This document shows positions 1 through 9,414 of a stretch of DNA of 64,000 nt, one piece after another; positions within the stretch are counted from its first letter, which is position 1, and every line of letters starts with the position of its first letter. The position numbers were made by a program, and so were the translations under genes. A model generated the notes under the pieces. It made no database searches. It was not told the origin of the DNA and worked only from the letters and a program-made list of their open reading frames with translations. The stretch is from Segetibacter sp. (GTDB lineage: Bacteria; Bacteroidota; Bacteroidia; Chitinophagales; Chitinophagaceae), in contig JAQBNO010000208.1 of the NCBI GenBank assembly GCA_028288485.1, positions 1 to 64,000 on the forward strand. The letters are read 5' to 3'.

Positions 1-268
1 AGCGTGAAAAATTTATTCTAAAGAATTCAGGATAGCGGCGACCGTTCTCATCTTCAGTAGCCTGCAACGAAATGCAATCAACCGGGCAAGCTGCAGCACA
101 CAAGTAACATCCCACACACCGTTCACCACCATCCGGGTCTTTGGTTAATACGATCCTTCCACGCCACCTTGGATGCAGTTTTATTTTCTCTTCAGGATAT
201 TCAATAGTAACGTGTTTTTTAAAAAGGTGCAGAAAGGTTAACCAGATTGTTCTTACGTGACTTATCAT
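1..268 (-). CDS. nuoI: NADH-quinone oxidoreductase subunit I, N-terminal part (cut by window edge)
   Basis: This is the start of the complex I 23-kDa-type subunit, which carries two [4Fe-4S] clusters relaying electrons to NuoB at the membrane arm. Reading the minus strand from an ATG at 268 gives about 89 codons beginning [10 protein letters not shown] basic segment follows, then a first ferredoxin motif [15 protein letters not shown], which is the C-x2-C-x2-C-x3-C pattern of the family. The second cluster motif lies beyond base 1. It follows nuoH with a gap of about 120 bp that contains a degenerate heptad repeat. Identification rests on the motif and on operon position. The gene is incomplete only because the window ends. 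Confidence 0.93.
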   Translation of the reverse strand, partial: MISHVRTIWLTFLHLFKKHVTIEYPEEKIKLHPRWRGRIVLTKDPDGGERCVGCYLCAAACPVDCISLQATEDENGRRYPEFFRINFSR

Positions 269-387
269 AACGGAGCCCTCATCCCCCTGGGGGGAATTTT
301 TGTTAACAAATTGTATTTCTACATCAACTTCATTTCTTGTCTTACTACTTGCTACTTCATGCTTACTATTTCATGCTTGCTACTACT
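269..387. repeat. degenerate 7-bp-periodic repeat between nuoH and nuoI
   Basis: On the minus strand the gap reads as successive heptamers such as AGTAGCA, AGCATGA, AATAGTA, AGCATGA, AGTAGCA, AGTAGTA (about 310-375). It belongs with the other heptad arrays in this operon. No coding potential is visible. Confidence 0.6.
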
Positions 388-1341
388 TCACCCTCTTATC
401 CATAACGCAACTGCGCCGGTCACTAAAAGATTCAACAATACCAGCGGTAGCAGGAACTTCCAGCCGTATTCCATCAACTGATCGTAACGGGGTCGCGGGA
501 GAGAAGCACGCAACAATATAAAAAACAGGATGAATGCAAATGTTTTCAGGAAGAACCACATCCAGGGTGGCAGGAATGGTCCAAGCCAGCCGCCGAAAAA
601 GATAGTGGCTGTCATTGCCGAAATAAGCGTAATCCCTAAATACTCCCCAATAAAAAACATCCCGAATTTCATTCCTGAGTATTCGGAGTGGTAACCTGCT
701 ACCAGTTCACTTTCTGCTTCCGGGATATCAAAAGGCAAACGGTGCGTTTCTGCAATGCCTGCGATAAAAAATACGACGAGGGCCACGGGTTGTTTTACAA
801 CAAACCACATATCGCGCTGTGCTTCTACAATATCGGTGAGTTTAAAAGAACCGGTAAGCATTACTACTCCCATGAGGCTTAGACCCATAAACACTTCATA
901 AGCTATCATTTGCGACGCACCTCTAAGTGCGCCGAGCAAAGAATACTTGTTGTTGGAAGCCCAGCCGCCCAAAACAATGCTATACACTCCTAACGATGAC
1001 ATAGCAAGGAAGAATAATAAACCAATATTTAAGTCGGCGACAATAATTTGAGGTGTAAATGGTACGACAGCAAAACTTAGTAGTACACTCGCAACAACAA
1101 TTGCAGGCGCTGTTATAAATACCCATTTATCTGCAAACGGAGGTATCCAGTCTTCTTTGAAAAATAATTTTAAGGTATCTGCCAGCACAATCAAGATTCC
1201 TAATGGGCCTGCCCGGTTAGGACCAAGTCGGTCCTGCCACATTGCAAGCATTCTTCGCTCCACCCATATTAGTCCTGCCGCAATATTTAACAGCACGAAT
1301 AACACGCCGAGCACAATCCAAATATGTTGCATTACAGTCAT
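388..1341 (-). CDS. nuoH: NADH-quinone oxidoreductase subunit H
   Basis: Membrane subunit of complex I that forms part of the quinone-binding chamber and links the peripheral arm to the proton-pumping arm. The 317-residue product is a multi-pass membrane protein of normal family length. It carries the hallmark loops ERRMLAMWQDRLGPNRAGP (about 28-46), ETHRLPFDIPEAESELVAGY (about 198-217, acidic quinone-site loop) and RASLPRPRYDQLM near the C-terminus. The start is at MTV, or possibly M4. It sits between nuoG and nuoI on the same strand. The 221-bp gap to nuoG is unusually long for an operon and contains a dispersed intergenic element. Confidence 0.97.
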   Translation of the reverse strand: MTVMQHIWIVLGVLFVLLNIAAGLIWVERRMLAMWQDRLGPNRAGPLGILIVLADTLKLFFKEDWIPPFADKWVFITAPAIVVASVLLSFAVVPFTPQIIVADLNIGLLFFLAMSSLGVYSIVLGGWASNNKYSLLGALRGASQMIAYEVFMGLSLMGVVMLTGSFKLTDIVEAQRDMWFVVKQPVALVVFFIAGIAETHRLPFDIPEAESELVAGYHSEYSGMKFGMFFIGEYLGITLISAMTATIFFGGWLGPFLPPWMWFFLKTFAFILFFILLRASLPRPRYDQLMEYGWKFLLPLVLLNLLVTGAVALWIRG

Positions 1342-1364
1342 TGGTAACTTTTTACGTATTAATA

Positions 1365-1392
1365 GTGAGAGGTCAGTTGTGAGTTATGAGTA
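1365..1392. repeat. short heptad repeat upstream of nuoH
   Basis: Four consecutive heptamers (GTGAGAG, GTCAGTT, GTGAGTT, ATGAGTA) lie just upstream of nuoH. They are of the same type as the arrays before nuoF and nuoE. Confidence 0.5.
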
Positions 1393-1477
1393 AAACACAA
1401 TTAACTAACATAACAATACCGCATTTATTTTTAGTTTATCTAACCATTTTGCGATCTCCCGTTCATTTAATAGCTTC

Positions 1478-1535
1478 GGTACAAGTGAGTGACACAACGA
1501 TGATTCAACGAATTCGCAATGTTGGTAACAAAACG
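1478..1535 (-). repeat. dispersed intergenic element, copy 1 (nuoG-nuoH gap)
   Basis: Read on the minus strand it has GTTTTGTTACCAAC, a spacer, ATCATCGTTG, then TGTCACTCAC and TTGTACCG. The 18-mer GTGAGTGACACAACGATG (1485-1502, plus strand) is identical in copies 2 and 14. It begins about 30 bp after the nuoG stop. Confidence 0.75.
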
Positions 1536-1562
1536 GTTCTTTTAAACTTGACCGTTCACCAT

Positions 1563-4280
1563 TTACAACCCACTATTCGTCTTTTCTATCTTTACCCAGG
1601 CTCCCCAATTCATTACTTCAGCACCTCGTAAACCTGCAGAAACCAGGGCTACCCCGTTAACGATATCTCCCTGTACTTTCACTGGTAGAACATGCATTTT
1701 ATCGTCAACGAACAGTTTTAGCATGTCTCCGTTTTTCACATTCAATTCAACCGCATCATCCGCCGAGATGGCAACAAAAGGCTGCGGCGAAAGTTCTTCA
1801 ATTGCTTTTGTGTAAATACTCAACTCTCCCGATCCCAATACGTGATATTGAGGTACAAGCACCCATTTTTCATGGCGCTGTTTAAATGCCTCAGGAATGT
1901 CTTTAAAGTAGGTGATCTTTTCTTCTGCTTTATCATGAAACATTCTTATTCCCGGGTCACCTCCGCGAAGAGCTCCACCCGGCTCCTCCTGGTACTTCAT
2001 CACTGATTGGCCCGAATTCCATCCCGGGGACCAAAAAAACGGAATGGCAGAAGATGGAGGATTGCCTTTATAGCCTTCCATCGTGAAAGAGAGGGGAGAG
2101 TCATTATCCTGCATAGGTTTAGGCTCACTTACACTAATGTCTGCCAGCATAGAAGTTCGGCCACTATAACGATGAGGCTCTCTTGGTATACGCTCTCCAT
2201 GCACCGAGTAATCGTGTGGAAGCGCAACTTTCGATATTCCTTTAAATTGAGGTAAAGCAGCTTCCAGTTTTTCCAGCAATTCTTCGGGGGGATGATTATG
2301 ACCATTACTGGTTTGCAGTTTTAGCAGTTGCATTTCAATCAGCCATTTCCAGCTTTCTTTAAAGAACGGATTAGGGGGAACAAAAACCTGGTAAAACCGT
2401 TGTCCGCGGCCCTCATAATTAACCAATGTTCCATCGCCTTCGGCAAAAGTTGCAGCCGGAACGAGCACGTTGGCTTTTTCTGTTGTGCGGTTGTGCAATG
2501 AATCAAATGCTATAACATTTGCACAGTGGCTTAAAAAAGTATCAGCGTCAGCTGATGGCATATGACGATAGAGGTCATTCTCAACTATAACTGCAGTAAT
2601 ACCTGTTTCTCTTTTAACTCTTGTAACTGCATGATCAAATGATGGTGCCTCCATCATTGCCAGCCCCATGCTGTTGCACTCAGGTAAAACATAGGCGATA
2701 CCAGCTTTTATTGTAGACGTGTTGAGGGAGGCGGCAATGTCAAAAGCGGCCTTTATGATACTCTCATTATAGCTCGAGAGCCCGCTAATAATTACTGGTC
2801 GTTTAGCTTTGTCTAAAGCCTTTGCCAAAGTTCTTGCTTGAGTCCTGAATTCGGTATCTGTATCAGGAACCCTTTGTGCAGAAGGATTTAATTCATGTGC
2901 AATAGCAAAACCAAGGCGAGCGATGTCGTCTGGAGCAGCATGAATTTTATGCGTAGTAATGTCATCAAGAGAAGAGGCCGACACGGTAACACTTACAAGC
3001 AATCCTTTCTCGTCCTGTACAAATTCTTTAATAGCAGCATCCTGCCATACCGGTAATCCTAATTTTTCGGCTCCCTCCCTGGCAGCAGTTTTTATTACTG
3101 CCTGCCGAACGGCTAACGCCATCATAGGAGCGGTGTTCCAGATGTCTTCACCAAGTATCAAAATAGCGTCAGCCTGTTCTATTTCTTTTAGCGAAACGCT
3201 ATGAACCGAACCTGAAGCGAGTACGTTTATCACCTTACGGGTTAAATAGGCTTCATCTTCGCCTATGCCCTCGTAAAAATTGTTTGCACCTACCAGTTGC
3301 CGTAATGCAAAATTGCTTTCCATGGAAGCACGGGGTGACCCAATGCCAATTAATTTTGAATGAGGAAGTGAGGCTTCCATATATCTCATCAGGTCTAATT
3401 CATTTACAGCCTCACCTGGGCGGTGCCTGATCAAAGGTTGCTGAACCCGGTTTTCACTGTTTACGAATTCGTAACCGAACCGGCCGCGGTCACATAAAAA
3501 GGATCCATTTACTTCACCGTTGTATCTATTAAGAATTGCACGAAGTTTCCCGTAACGTTCGCCAGCTATTGTGTTACAGCCAACGCTGCAATGTTGGCAA
3601 ACAGATGGAGCCATTGTAAGGTCCCATTTGCGCGTGTAATGTTCTTTAAGTGTTTTATCTGTAAAAACTCCTGTAGGACAAACTTCGGCCAGGTTTCCAC
3701 TGAAAGGACTTTGCAACACACCATCTTTTTCTCTTCCGAAGTAGACGTGGTTGTGTGCGGCAAAAACGTTAAGGTCGTCTCCTCCTGCATAATCACGATA
3801 GTAACGAACACAGCGATAACACTGGATGCAGCGGTTCATTTCGTGATGTATCAACGGGCCCAGGTACTGGTTATGGTAGGTGCGTTTTTTATACTCGTAC
3901 CGGCGATAGTCATGCCCCGTCATAACGGTCATATCCTGTAAATGGCAACTACCGCCTTCATCGCACACGGGGCAGTCGTGCGGATGGTTTGTCATCAGCC
4001 ATTCAATTATTTGCTCCCGAAATGCTTTAGCAGTTTTATCATTGATAGAAAAATGCAAACCGTCCTTTACACCTTCCATGCAACTCATGACCAAACGTCC
4101 CGTTGTATCATTTTCGTCACGAAATACTTTTACAGCACATTGCCTGCAAGCTCCTACACTACCCAACGAAGGATGCCAGCAGAAATACGGCAGGTCAAAA
4201 CCTAAAGCCAAAGAAGCTTCCAACAGGTTTTTACCGGCTTTCACTTCGTATGGCTTCTTATCAATGAATATGACGGGCAT
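1563..4280 (-). CDS. nuoG: NADH-quinone oxidoreductase subunit G with N7 cluster motif
   Basis: Large iron-sulfur subunit of the complex I peripheral arm (905 residues), carrying electrons from NuoEF toward NuoI/NuoB. All cluster ligands are visible. The [2Fe-2S] set is C34, C45, C48 and C67. The His-ligated [4Fe-4S] set is H101, C103, C106 and C112. The next [4Fe-4S] set is C151, C154, C157 and C201. An additional N7-type set, C228, C231, C235 and C263, sits in VCQHCSVGCN...FLCDRG. The rest is a molybdopterin-oxidoreductase-type domain, with a C-terminal segment resembling its MopB-binding fold (IYTKAIEELSPQPFVAIS onward). It is followed by nuoH and preceded by a small ORF 9 bp upstream. Family membership is certain; the N7 assignment rests on motif spacing. 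Confidence 0.97.
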   Translation of the reverse strand: MPVIFIDKKPYEVKAGKNLLEASLALGFDLPYFCWHPSLGSVGACRQCAVKVFRDENDTTGRLVMSCMEGVKDGLHFSINDKTAKAFREQIIEWLMTNHPHDCPVCDEGGSCHLQDMTVMTGHDYRRYEYKKRTYHNQYLGPLIHHEMNRCIQCYRCVRYYRDYAGGDDLNVFAAHNHVYFGREKDGVLQSPFSGNLAEVCPTGVFTDKTLKEHYTRKWDLTMAPSVCQHCSVGCNTIAGERYGKLRAILNRYNGEVNGSFLCDRGRFGYEFVNSENRVQQPLIRHRPGEAVNELDLMRYMEASLPHSKLIGIGSPRASMESNFALRQLVGANNFYEGIGEDEAYLTRKVINVLASGSVHSVSLKEIEQADAILILGEDIWNTAPMMALAVRQAVIKTAAREGAEKLGLPVWQDAAIKEFVQDEKGLLVSVTVSASSLDDITTHKIHAAPDDIARLGFAIAHELNPSAQRVPDTDTEFRTQARTLAKALDKAKRPVIISGLSSYNESIIKAAFDIAASLNTSTIKAGIAYVLPECNSMGLAMMEAPSFDHAVTRVKRETGITAVIVENDLYRHMPSADADTFLSHCANVIAFDSLHNRTTEKANVLVPAATFAEGDGTLVNYEGRGQRFYQVFVPPNPFFKESWKWLIEMQLLKLQTSNGHNHPPEELLEKLEAALPQFKGISKVALPHDYSVHGERIPREPHRYSGRTSMLADISVSEPKPMQDNDSPLSFTMEGYKGNPPSSAIPFFWSPGWNSGQSVMKYQEEPGGALRGGDPGIRMFHDKAEEKITYFKDIPEAFKQRHEKWVLVPQYHVLGSGELSIYTKAIEELSPQPFVAISADDAVELNVKNGDMLKLFVDDKMHVLPVKVQGDIVNGVALVSAGLRGAEVMNWGAWVKIEKTNSGL

Positions 4281-4289
4281 AGTAACTTG

Positions 4290-4505
4290 TTATATTTTTT
4301 TTGTTGACCGGCTTTCTGTTTTCTTGTCATCTCCGGTTGTGTCACTCACTTCATCGTTTGGTATTTCTATTCCGCTTTTTACAGCAGAATCAGAAAGGGC
4401 CATCAGCACCTCAATATTTTGAGGTTGTATTAAACAGAAGAAGCCTTTACCTGGTAATATTAATTTAGTAATTACTACTTCAATTGCCTGGTACTTTCTA
4501 AACAC
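4290..4505 (-). CDS. small hypothetical protein between nuoF and nuoG
   Basis: A 71-codon frame fits tightly between nuoF (stop 1 bp upstream) and nuoG (start 9 bp downstream). Such packing suggests it is translated in the operon. The product begins MFRKYQAIEVVITKLILPGKG, has a short hydrophobic N-terminal half, and ends in a charged, low-complexity tail (DDKKTESRSTKK). I do not recognise a family. The tail-coding DNA at about 4331-4345 reads GTGAGTGACACAAC on the minus strand, the same word as the arm of the dispersed intergenic element. The C-terminus may therefore derive from element DNA, or the whole ORF may be fortuitous. Confidence 0.45.
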   Translation of the reverse strand: MFRKYQAIEVVITKLILPGKGFFCLIQPQNIEVLMALSDSAVKSGIEIPNDEVSDTTGDDKKTESRSTKKI

Positions 4506-4506
4506 A

Positions 4507-5826
4507 TTATACCATCAAACTTTCTGCAAATCGTTTAGGTGTTTCAGTTGCTGTATGCCACGGGCATTTACCTTCTACAATATGCCGTACAAAATCGTCT
4601 CTAAAATATTTTAATGCACTTTGTAAGGGTTCCATTGCTCCCGGGGCCAGTGCACAAAATGTATTACCGGGTCCAAGCATTTTAGTATGCATGTCTAATA
4701 ATTCCAGGTCTTCCATACGCCCATGACCTTTTTCCATGTTTAGCAGGATTTTCTCTACCCATGGTAATCCTTCACGGCAGGGGGTGCACCAACCGCAACT
4801 CTCCTGCGCGAAAAAATGCTGGAGATTGTGTACAAAACCGACCGGGCAAGTTGCATCATCAAGCACTACCATAGTACCGGTACCTAAACGACTGCCTGCA
4901 GCTGCAACTGATTTAAAATCCATTTTTACATCCCAATGTTCAGTAGTTAAAAAATCTGTAGATGCGCCGCCTGGTAGAGCCCCTTTAAATTCGTATCCAT
5001 CCTGCATACCTCCTGCGTGAACTTCTATCAGTTCTCGCATAGTAACACCCATCGGCAGTTCCCAGCACCCCGGTTTTTTTACCCTGCCACTTACTCCATA
5101 TAGCTTAGTTCCTCCGTCTTCACTTTTACTTAAACCTTTAAACCAATCTGCTCCGTTATTTATTATATGAGGTACACAACAAAATGTTTCTACATTATTT
5201 ACAATGGTGGGCTTTCCAAATAATCCACTAACCTGTGGGAACGGAGGTTTTGCCCTTGGTGTGGCCCGTTTCCCCTCAAGTGCATTGAGTAATGCTGTTT
5301 CCTCACCGCACATATAGCGACCCACACCAGTATGCAAGTGCATTTCTAACCCCCATTTGCTTCCTAAAATATTTTGTCCCAGGTAGCCGGCTTCATAAGC
5401 TTCGGCTATACTTTTTCTTATTAATATTGCAGCTTTTTTATAAGCCCAGCGTAAAAAAATATAAGAGATATCTGCCTGGATAGCATAAGCGGAAAGTATC
5501 ATTCCTTCAATCAACTGGTGTGGATTGCCTTCTAATAACAAACGGTCCTTAAATGTTCCAGGCTCCATCTCATCAGCGTTTGCAATAATATACTTCGGAT
5601 GCAAAGCTTCCGGTCCCATTGGAACAAAGCTCCATTTCAACCCGGTATTAAAGCCGGCGCCTCCACGGCCCTTCAGGTTGCTGTCCTGTACAAGCTTCTG
5701 AACTTCTACCGGTGTCATTCCTTTCAACACCTTTCGAACGGCTTCGTAGCCTCCCACCTGCTCATACTCTTTAAGGTTTAGTGGTGGACGGTTTAGGTCA
5801 ATATGTTTTGTTAGAGGCCGTTCCAT
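4507..5826 (-). CDS. nuoF: NADH-quinone oxidoreductase subunit F
   Basis: NADH- and FMN-binding 51-kDa-type subunit, the entry point of electrons into complex I (439 residues). The glycine-rich NADH/FMN loop is LKGRGGAGF (51-59), followed by GLKWSF. The FMN-binding signature ANADEMEPGTFKDR lies at about 82-95. The N3 [4Fe-4S] ligands are C344, C347 and C350 in ESCGWCTPCREG, plus C391 in NTFCALAPGA. Length is normal. It follows nuoE after a 203-bp gap filled by periodic repeats. Confidence 0.98.
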   Translation of the reverse strand: MERPLTKHIDLNRPPLNLKEYEQVGGYEAVRKVLKGMTPVEVQKLVQDSNLKGRGGAGFNTGLKWSFVPMGPEALHPKYIIANADEMEPGTFKDRLLLEGNPHQLIEGMILSAYAIQADISYIFLRWAYKKAAILIRKSIAEAYEAGYLGQNILGSKWGLEMHLHTGVGRYMCGEETALLNALEGKRATPRAKPPFPQVSGLFGKPTIVNNVETFCCVPHIINNGADWFKGLSKSEDGGTKLYGVSGRVKKPGCWELPMGVTMRELIEVHAGGMQDGYEFKGALPGGASTDFLTTEHWDVKMDFKSVAAAGSRLGTGTMVVLDDATCPVGFVHNLQHFFAQESCGWCTPCREGLPWVEKILLNMEKGHGRMEDLELLDMHTKMLGPGNTFCALAPGAMEPLQSALKYFRDDFVRHIVEGKCPWHTATETPKRFAESLMV

Positions 5827-5846
5827 ATTAGTCGTTAAGACGTTTA

Positions 5847-5972
5847 GTGAATGGGCAAGGGTGAATGGTCAAGGATTGATTGCTTAAATATTCAGTGTTC
5901 AATATTCAGTGTTCAATATTCAGTTTTCAATATTCGGTTTTCAATATTCGGTGTTCAATATCCAACGTTTAA
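5847..5972. repeat. heptad and 14-bp tandem repeats between nuoE and nuoF
   Basis: Bases 5847-5874 are heptamers (GTGAATG, GGCAAGG, GTGAATG, GTCAAGG). From 5889 to 5972 a 14-bp unit TATTCAGTGTTCAA repeats about six times with gradual drift (TATTCGGTTTTCAA, TATTCGGTGTTCAA and so on). No gene is present. Confidence 0.85.
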
Positions 5973-6029
5973 CTGTCAGGATCTCTCAACTCTCTAAGCC
6001 GCCATTTCCTCATCATACCTTAAAGTCCA

Positions 6030-6503
6030 TCAAATCTTGGTTCTGTATTTCTTCAATATTTCTTCCAACTCTTCCTCTTTTACATCCCGGTACAAATCCT
6101 CATCGATCATTAATGCCGGGGCGTGGTCGCAACATCCGAGGCAGGGATTTGGAAGCAGCGTGAAAAGTTTATCGGGTGTTGTTTGTCCAAATTTTATATT
6201 TAAGTGCTGCTGTATTCCCTCATACAATTTTTGATAGCCCATCACGTAACAGGAGATGCTATCGCACAATAAGATGACATGACGGCCGACTGGTTTTCGA
6301 AAAATCAGATTGTAAAAAGTAGCTACGCTATCAACTTCAGCCGGACTCATTTCCAGGTATGCTGCTATTACTTCAACACTTTCATCACTGATCCATCCAC
6401 GTTCTTTCTGCACAATTTTCAATGCTTCGATAACCGCAGCTTTTTTATACGGTACCAGTTTTACTTCGTGATCAATTGCCTGTATTTCGGTTTCTGTTAA
6501 CAT
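6030..6503 (-). CDS. nuoE: NADH-quinone oxidoreductase subunit E
   Basis: The 24-kDa-type [2Fe-2S] subunit (N1a centre) that pairs with NuoF in the NADH dehydrogenase module (157 residues). The thioredoxin-like fold ligands are visible as C80 and C85 (CDSISC) and C121 and C125 (CLGCC). The N-terminal helical part contains KAAVIEALKIVQKERGWIS. Length is typical. It lies on the same strand as the neighbouring nuo genes. Gaps of about 200 bp on both sides contain tandem repeats rather than regulatory motifs I recognise. Confidence 0.97.
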   Translation of the reverse strand: MLTETEIQAIDHEVKLVPYKKAAVIEALKIVQKERGWISDESVEVIAAYLEMSPAEVDSVATFYNLIFRKPVGRHVILLCDSISCYVMGYQKLYEGIQQHLNIKFGQTTPDKLFTLLPNPCLGCCDHAPALMIDEDLYRDVKEEELEEILKKYRTKI

Positions 6504-6504
6504 G

Positions 6505-6660
6505 GTGAATGGGCAATGGTGAATAGTGAATGGTCAGTAGTGAATGGCCGATAGTCCATAGTCAATAGTCCATGGTTTAAGAGAAAGAAAAATATCCGTT
6601 CAGTACCAATGATTTGATTTTTTAACTATGGTCTATCGACTATCAACCATGGTTTTTTTA
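6505..6660. repeat. heptad array and inverted counterpart between nuoCD and nuoE
   Basis: Ten consecutive heptamers run from 6505 to 6574 (GTGAATG, GGCAATG, GTGAATA, GTGAATG, GTCAGTA, GTGAATG, GCCGATA, GTCCATA, GTCAATA, GTCCATG). A partly complementary stretch with CTATGG...AACCATGG lies at about 6624-6650, so a hairpin is possible. The stretch holds no coding sequence. Confidence 0.75.
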
Positions 6661-6693
6661 TCTTGCTTTCCAATCCTTCAAATCCCCGTTCTA

Positions 6694-8442
6694 TTATCTG
6701 TCAATATCCGCCAATACATAATCTACACTTCCTAGTATTGATAACAGATCTGAAACGGTATAACCCTTGCTGATATAAGGCACCATCTGCATATGGGGGA
6801 ATGACGGAGTGCGGATGCGGACACGATAGGCTGAAGTATTACCATCACTTGTGAGGTAATAACTATTTGCGCCTTTGGTGGCCTCAATGCAACTCATAGC
6901 TTCTCCCGGTGGAATTACCGGCCCCCAACTTACATTTAGAAAGTGAGTTATGAGGGTCTCTATATCCTGCATGGTATGTTTTTTCAATGGAGGGGTGGTA
7001 AGCGGGTGATTTGCTTTATAACTTCCCGCCGGCATGTTATTTAAGCATTGCTCTACGATTCGTAGACTCTGCCGCATTTCTTCTACCCTGACAATTGAAC
7101 GGTCGAAGCAATCGCCATTTTGCGCTGTAGGAATATCAAAATCGAACATCTCGTAGCCGGAATAAGGACGCTTCTTTCTAAAATCCCATTCTAAGCCACA
7201 TGCTCTAAGCCCCGGACCAGTAACGCCCCATTCAATAGCTTCTTCCAACGTATAAATGCCGATACCTTTTGTCCGCGCTTTGAAGATGCTATTGCGGAGT
7301 ACCATATTGCTATACTCCTTTAACTTCCTGGGAAAATAGTTAACGAAATCTCTTACAAGTCCATCCCATCCATCTGGCAGGTCCTGGGCAACACCACCAA
7401 TGCGGAACCAATTAGGATGCATTCTTCCGCCACAAATAGCTTCAATAATATCAAACACTTTTTCACGGTCGGTGAACATGTAAAACACCGGAGAGAGTTG
7501 ACCGAGATCCTGCGCAAAAGTGCCAAACCATACCAGGTGACTATTGATACGGAACAGTTCGCATAACATAACGCGTATTACTTTCACCCTGTCTGGCACT
7601 TCAATGCCTGCAAGTTTTTCCACCGACAGCAGGTAGGCAAGGTTATTCATTACTCCACCTAAGTAATCAACACGGTCGGTGTAAGGGATATAGGTATGCC
7701 AGCTTTGTCTTTCGCCCATCTTTTCTGCTCCCCGATGGTGGAAGCCTATCTCCGGCACTGCATCAACAATGTCTTCTCCATCCAATTGCAGTACGATGCG
7801 TAAAACACCATGAGTTCCAGGGTGCTGGGGCCCGATGTTGAGAAACATAAAATCTGCGTCTTCACTTTCCCTTTCCATTCCCCATTCCTCAGGTTTAAAT
7901 TCAAGGGCATCCTGTTCCCGGTCTTCTAATTCTGCAAAGAGTTTAAACGGACCCATTTCTGTTGCCCGCGCAGGATGCTCTTTCCTTAAAGGATGGCCTT
8001 TCCAGGTTAAGGGCATTAGTATTCTTTGCAGGTGCGGATGTCCTTCAAACTTAATTCCGAACATGTCGTAAACCTCCCGTTCGTACCAGTTTGCATTTTT
8101 AAAGAGGGAAGTAATAGATGGCATGGAAGGCATTGAACCTTCCAGTGCGACTTTCAGGCGAATGAAATTATTTCGGTCAAAAGAAAAAAGGTGGTAGACG
8201 ATTGTAAAATCTTTGGTGGGGAGAATTTCTTTTTTTGCCCTGTCACGTTCGTCTATACCACATAGGTCATACAACATTCTGTATGGTTGTTCAATAGAAT
8301 TTTTAAGGTATTGAATAACCGGTTTTAGCCTATCCTTTGCCAGCCATAATGTTAGGATCTCGTCAACCGTGATTTGCAGCTGAAAGGTTTCAACACCGAA
8401 GCGTTTTTCCAAATCCTGAAATATAGGGCTAACAACAGTCAT
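6694..8442 (-). CDS. nuoCD: NADH-quinone oxidoreductase fused subunits C and D
   Basis: This 582-residue fusion joins the 30-kDa-type subunit (about 1-190) to the 49-kDa quinone-site subunit (about 195-582). The C domain shows [25 protein letters not shown], its family signature. The D domain starts at [15 protein letters not shown] and retains the Tyr/His quinone-site region, plus [20 protein letters not shown] and [16 protein letters not shown] fusion is also known from E. coli. It follows nuoB after a 226-bp gap that contains a dispersed element and a degenerate repeat. The start at MTVVSPIF suits the family. Confidence 0.98.
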   Translation of the reverse strand: MTVVSPIFQDLEKRFGVETFQLQITVDEILTLWLAKDRLKPVIQYLKNSIEQPYRMLYDLCGIDERDRAKKEILPTKDFTIVYHLFSFDRNNFIRLKVALEGSMPSMPSITSLFKNANWYEREVYDMFGIKFEGHPHLQRILMPLTWKGHPLRKEHPARATEMGPFKLFAELEDREQDALEFKPEEWGMERESEDADFMFLNIGPQHPGTHGVLRIVLQLDGEDIVDAVPEIGFHHRGAEKMGERQSWHTYIPYTDRVDYLGGVMNNLAYLLSVEKLAGIEVPDRVKVIRVMLCELFRINSHLVWFGTFAQDLGQLSPVFYMFTDREKVFDIIEAICGGRMHPNWFRIGGVAQDLPDGWDGLVRDFVNYFPRKLKEYSNMVLRNSIFKARTKGIGIYTLEEAIEWGVTGPGLRACGLEWDFRKKRPYSGYEMFDFDIPTAQNGDCFDRSIVRVEEMRQSLRIVEQCLNNMPAGSYKANHPLTTPPLKKHTMQDIETLITHFLNVSWGPVIPPGEAMSCIEATKGANSYYLTSDGNTSAYRVRIRTPSFPHMQMVPYISKGYTVSDLLSILGSVDYVLADIDR

Positions 8443-8484
8443 AGATTATATTAAATCAATTGCGCAAAATGGCAACCGTGTATG

Positions 8485-8525
8485 TTCGATAATCAATATT
8501 CAGTAATCAATGTTCAAAATATTTT
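8485..8525. repeat. degenerate repeat upstream of nuoCD
   Basis: ATAATCAATATTCAGTAATC-type words (7-bp phasing) resemble the 14-bp array upstream of nuoF. The copy is short and decayed. Confidence 0.45.
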
Positions 8526-8564
8526 ATTCACTATTCTTTCCGTGTTGTAGGGTGAGTAGAATTA

Positions 8565-8626
8565 CTGCAGTAAAAGTGAGTGACACAACGATGTAACATT
8601 AACGTACCTCAGTTGGTAACAAAAAA
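8565..8626 (-). repeat. dispersed intergenic element, copy 2 (nuoB-nuoCD gap)
   Basis: On the minus strand it reads TTTTTTGTTACCAAC, a spacer, ACATCGTTG, TGTCACTCAC, TTTTACTGCAG. The core 8576-8593 is identical to copies 1 and 14. It lies about 45 bp past the nuoB stop. Confidence 0.75.
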
Positions 8627-8668
8627 GTCTTCGATATAAATCGTTAAACAATCCTCCAAATCCACGTT

Positions 8669-9307
8669 CTATATTTCATTCACCGGCCTGAAGTCAACCC
8701 TGCCCATTCTCTCTTCTCTTTTTTGCTCTTTCATAGGCTTCATTTCCGGCTTAATAACACCTTGTTCTCCTATGACCCAGCTTAGTGGGCGATTTTCCTG
8801 TCGTACAGCATCTCCAAGCAACATAAGTCCCTGCATAAATGCCTCTGGTCGTGGGGGGCAACCGGGAACATATACGTCGACAGGCAAAAATTTATCAACT
8901 CCCTGCACTACGCTATAGATATCATACATGCCTCCACTATTGGCACAGCTACCCATTGAAATCACCCAACGCGGTTCCATCATTTGCTCGTGAAGACGCT
9001 TTATTATAGGAACCATTTTTATGAATACAGTACCGGCGATCACCATTACATCTGCTTCCCGCGGTGTGCCCCTGATTACTTCGGCACCAAACCTGGCTAC
9101 ATCAAACTTGCTGGTGATACTGGTGGCCATTTCCACGAAGCAACAACTGAGACCAAAGTGAAAGGGCCACATCGAATTTTTTCTTCCCCAGCCCAGCAGG
9201 CTTTCTACGGAAGTGAGCATAATACTTTTGCTTACAGCTTCTTCCATACTGCCTTTCCCGGTAACCTTGCCGGCTGAATCATTTGTTTTACTTAGCCACC
9301 AATTCAT
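8669..9307 (-). CDS. nuoB: NADH-quinone oxidoreductase subunit B
   Basis: Subunit carrying the terminal [4Fe-4S] cluster N2, which reduces quinone together with NuoD (212 residues). The ligands are the tandem C55-C56 in [11 protein letters not shown]121 in MGSCANSGG and C150 in VPGCPPRPE. The core is typical. The C-terminus carries an extra basic tail ([19 protein letters not shown]), a modest extension. It sits between nuoA (107 bp upstream) and nuoCD. Confidence 0.98.
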   Translation of the reverse strand: MNWWLSKTNDSAGKVTGKGSMEEAVSKSIMLTSVESLLGWGRKNSMWPFHFGLSCCFVEMATSITSKFDVARFGAEVIRGTPREADVMVIAGTVFIKMVPIIKRLHEQMMEPRWVISMGSCANSGGMYDIYSVVQGVDKFLPVDVYVPGCPPRPEAFMQGLMLLGDAVRQENRPLSWVIGEQGVIKPEMKPMKEQKREERMGRVDFRPVNEI

Positions 9308-9414
9308 AAGCGGGAAGTGTATTGTTTACAGAAATGAATACTAGGGAGCAAAAGAATGCTTCGAACTAAAGCCTGCCTGTAGTTTATAATCCGGTCTGAC
9401 GAATAGCTGTTTAA

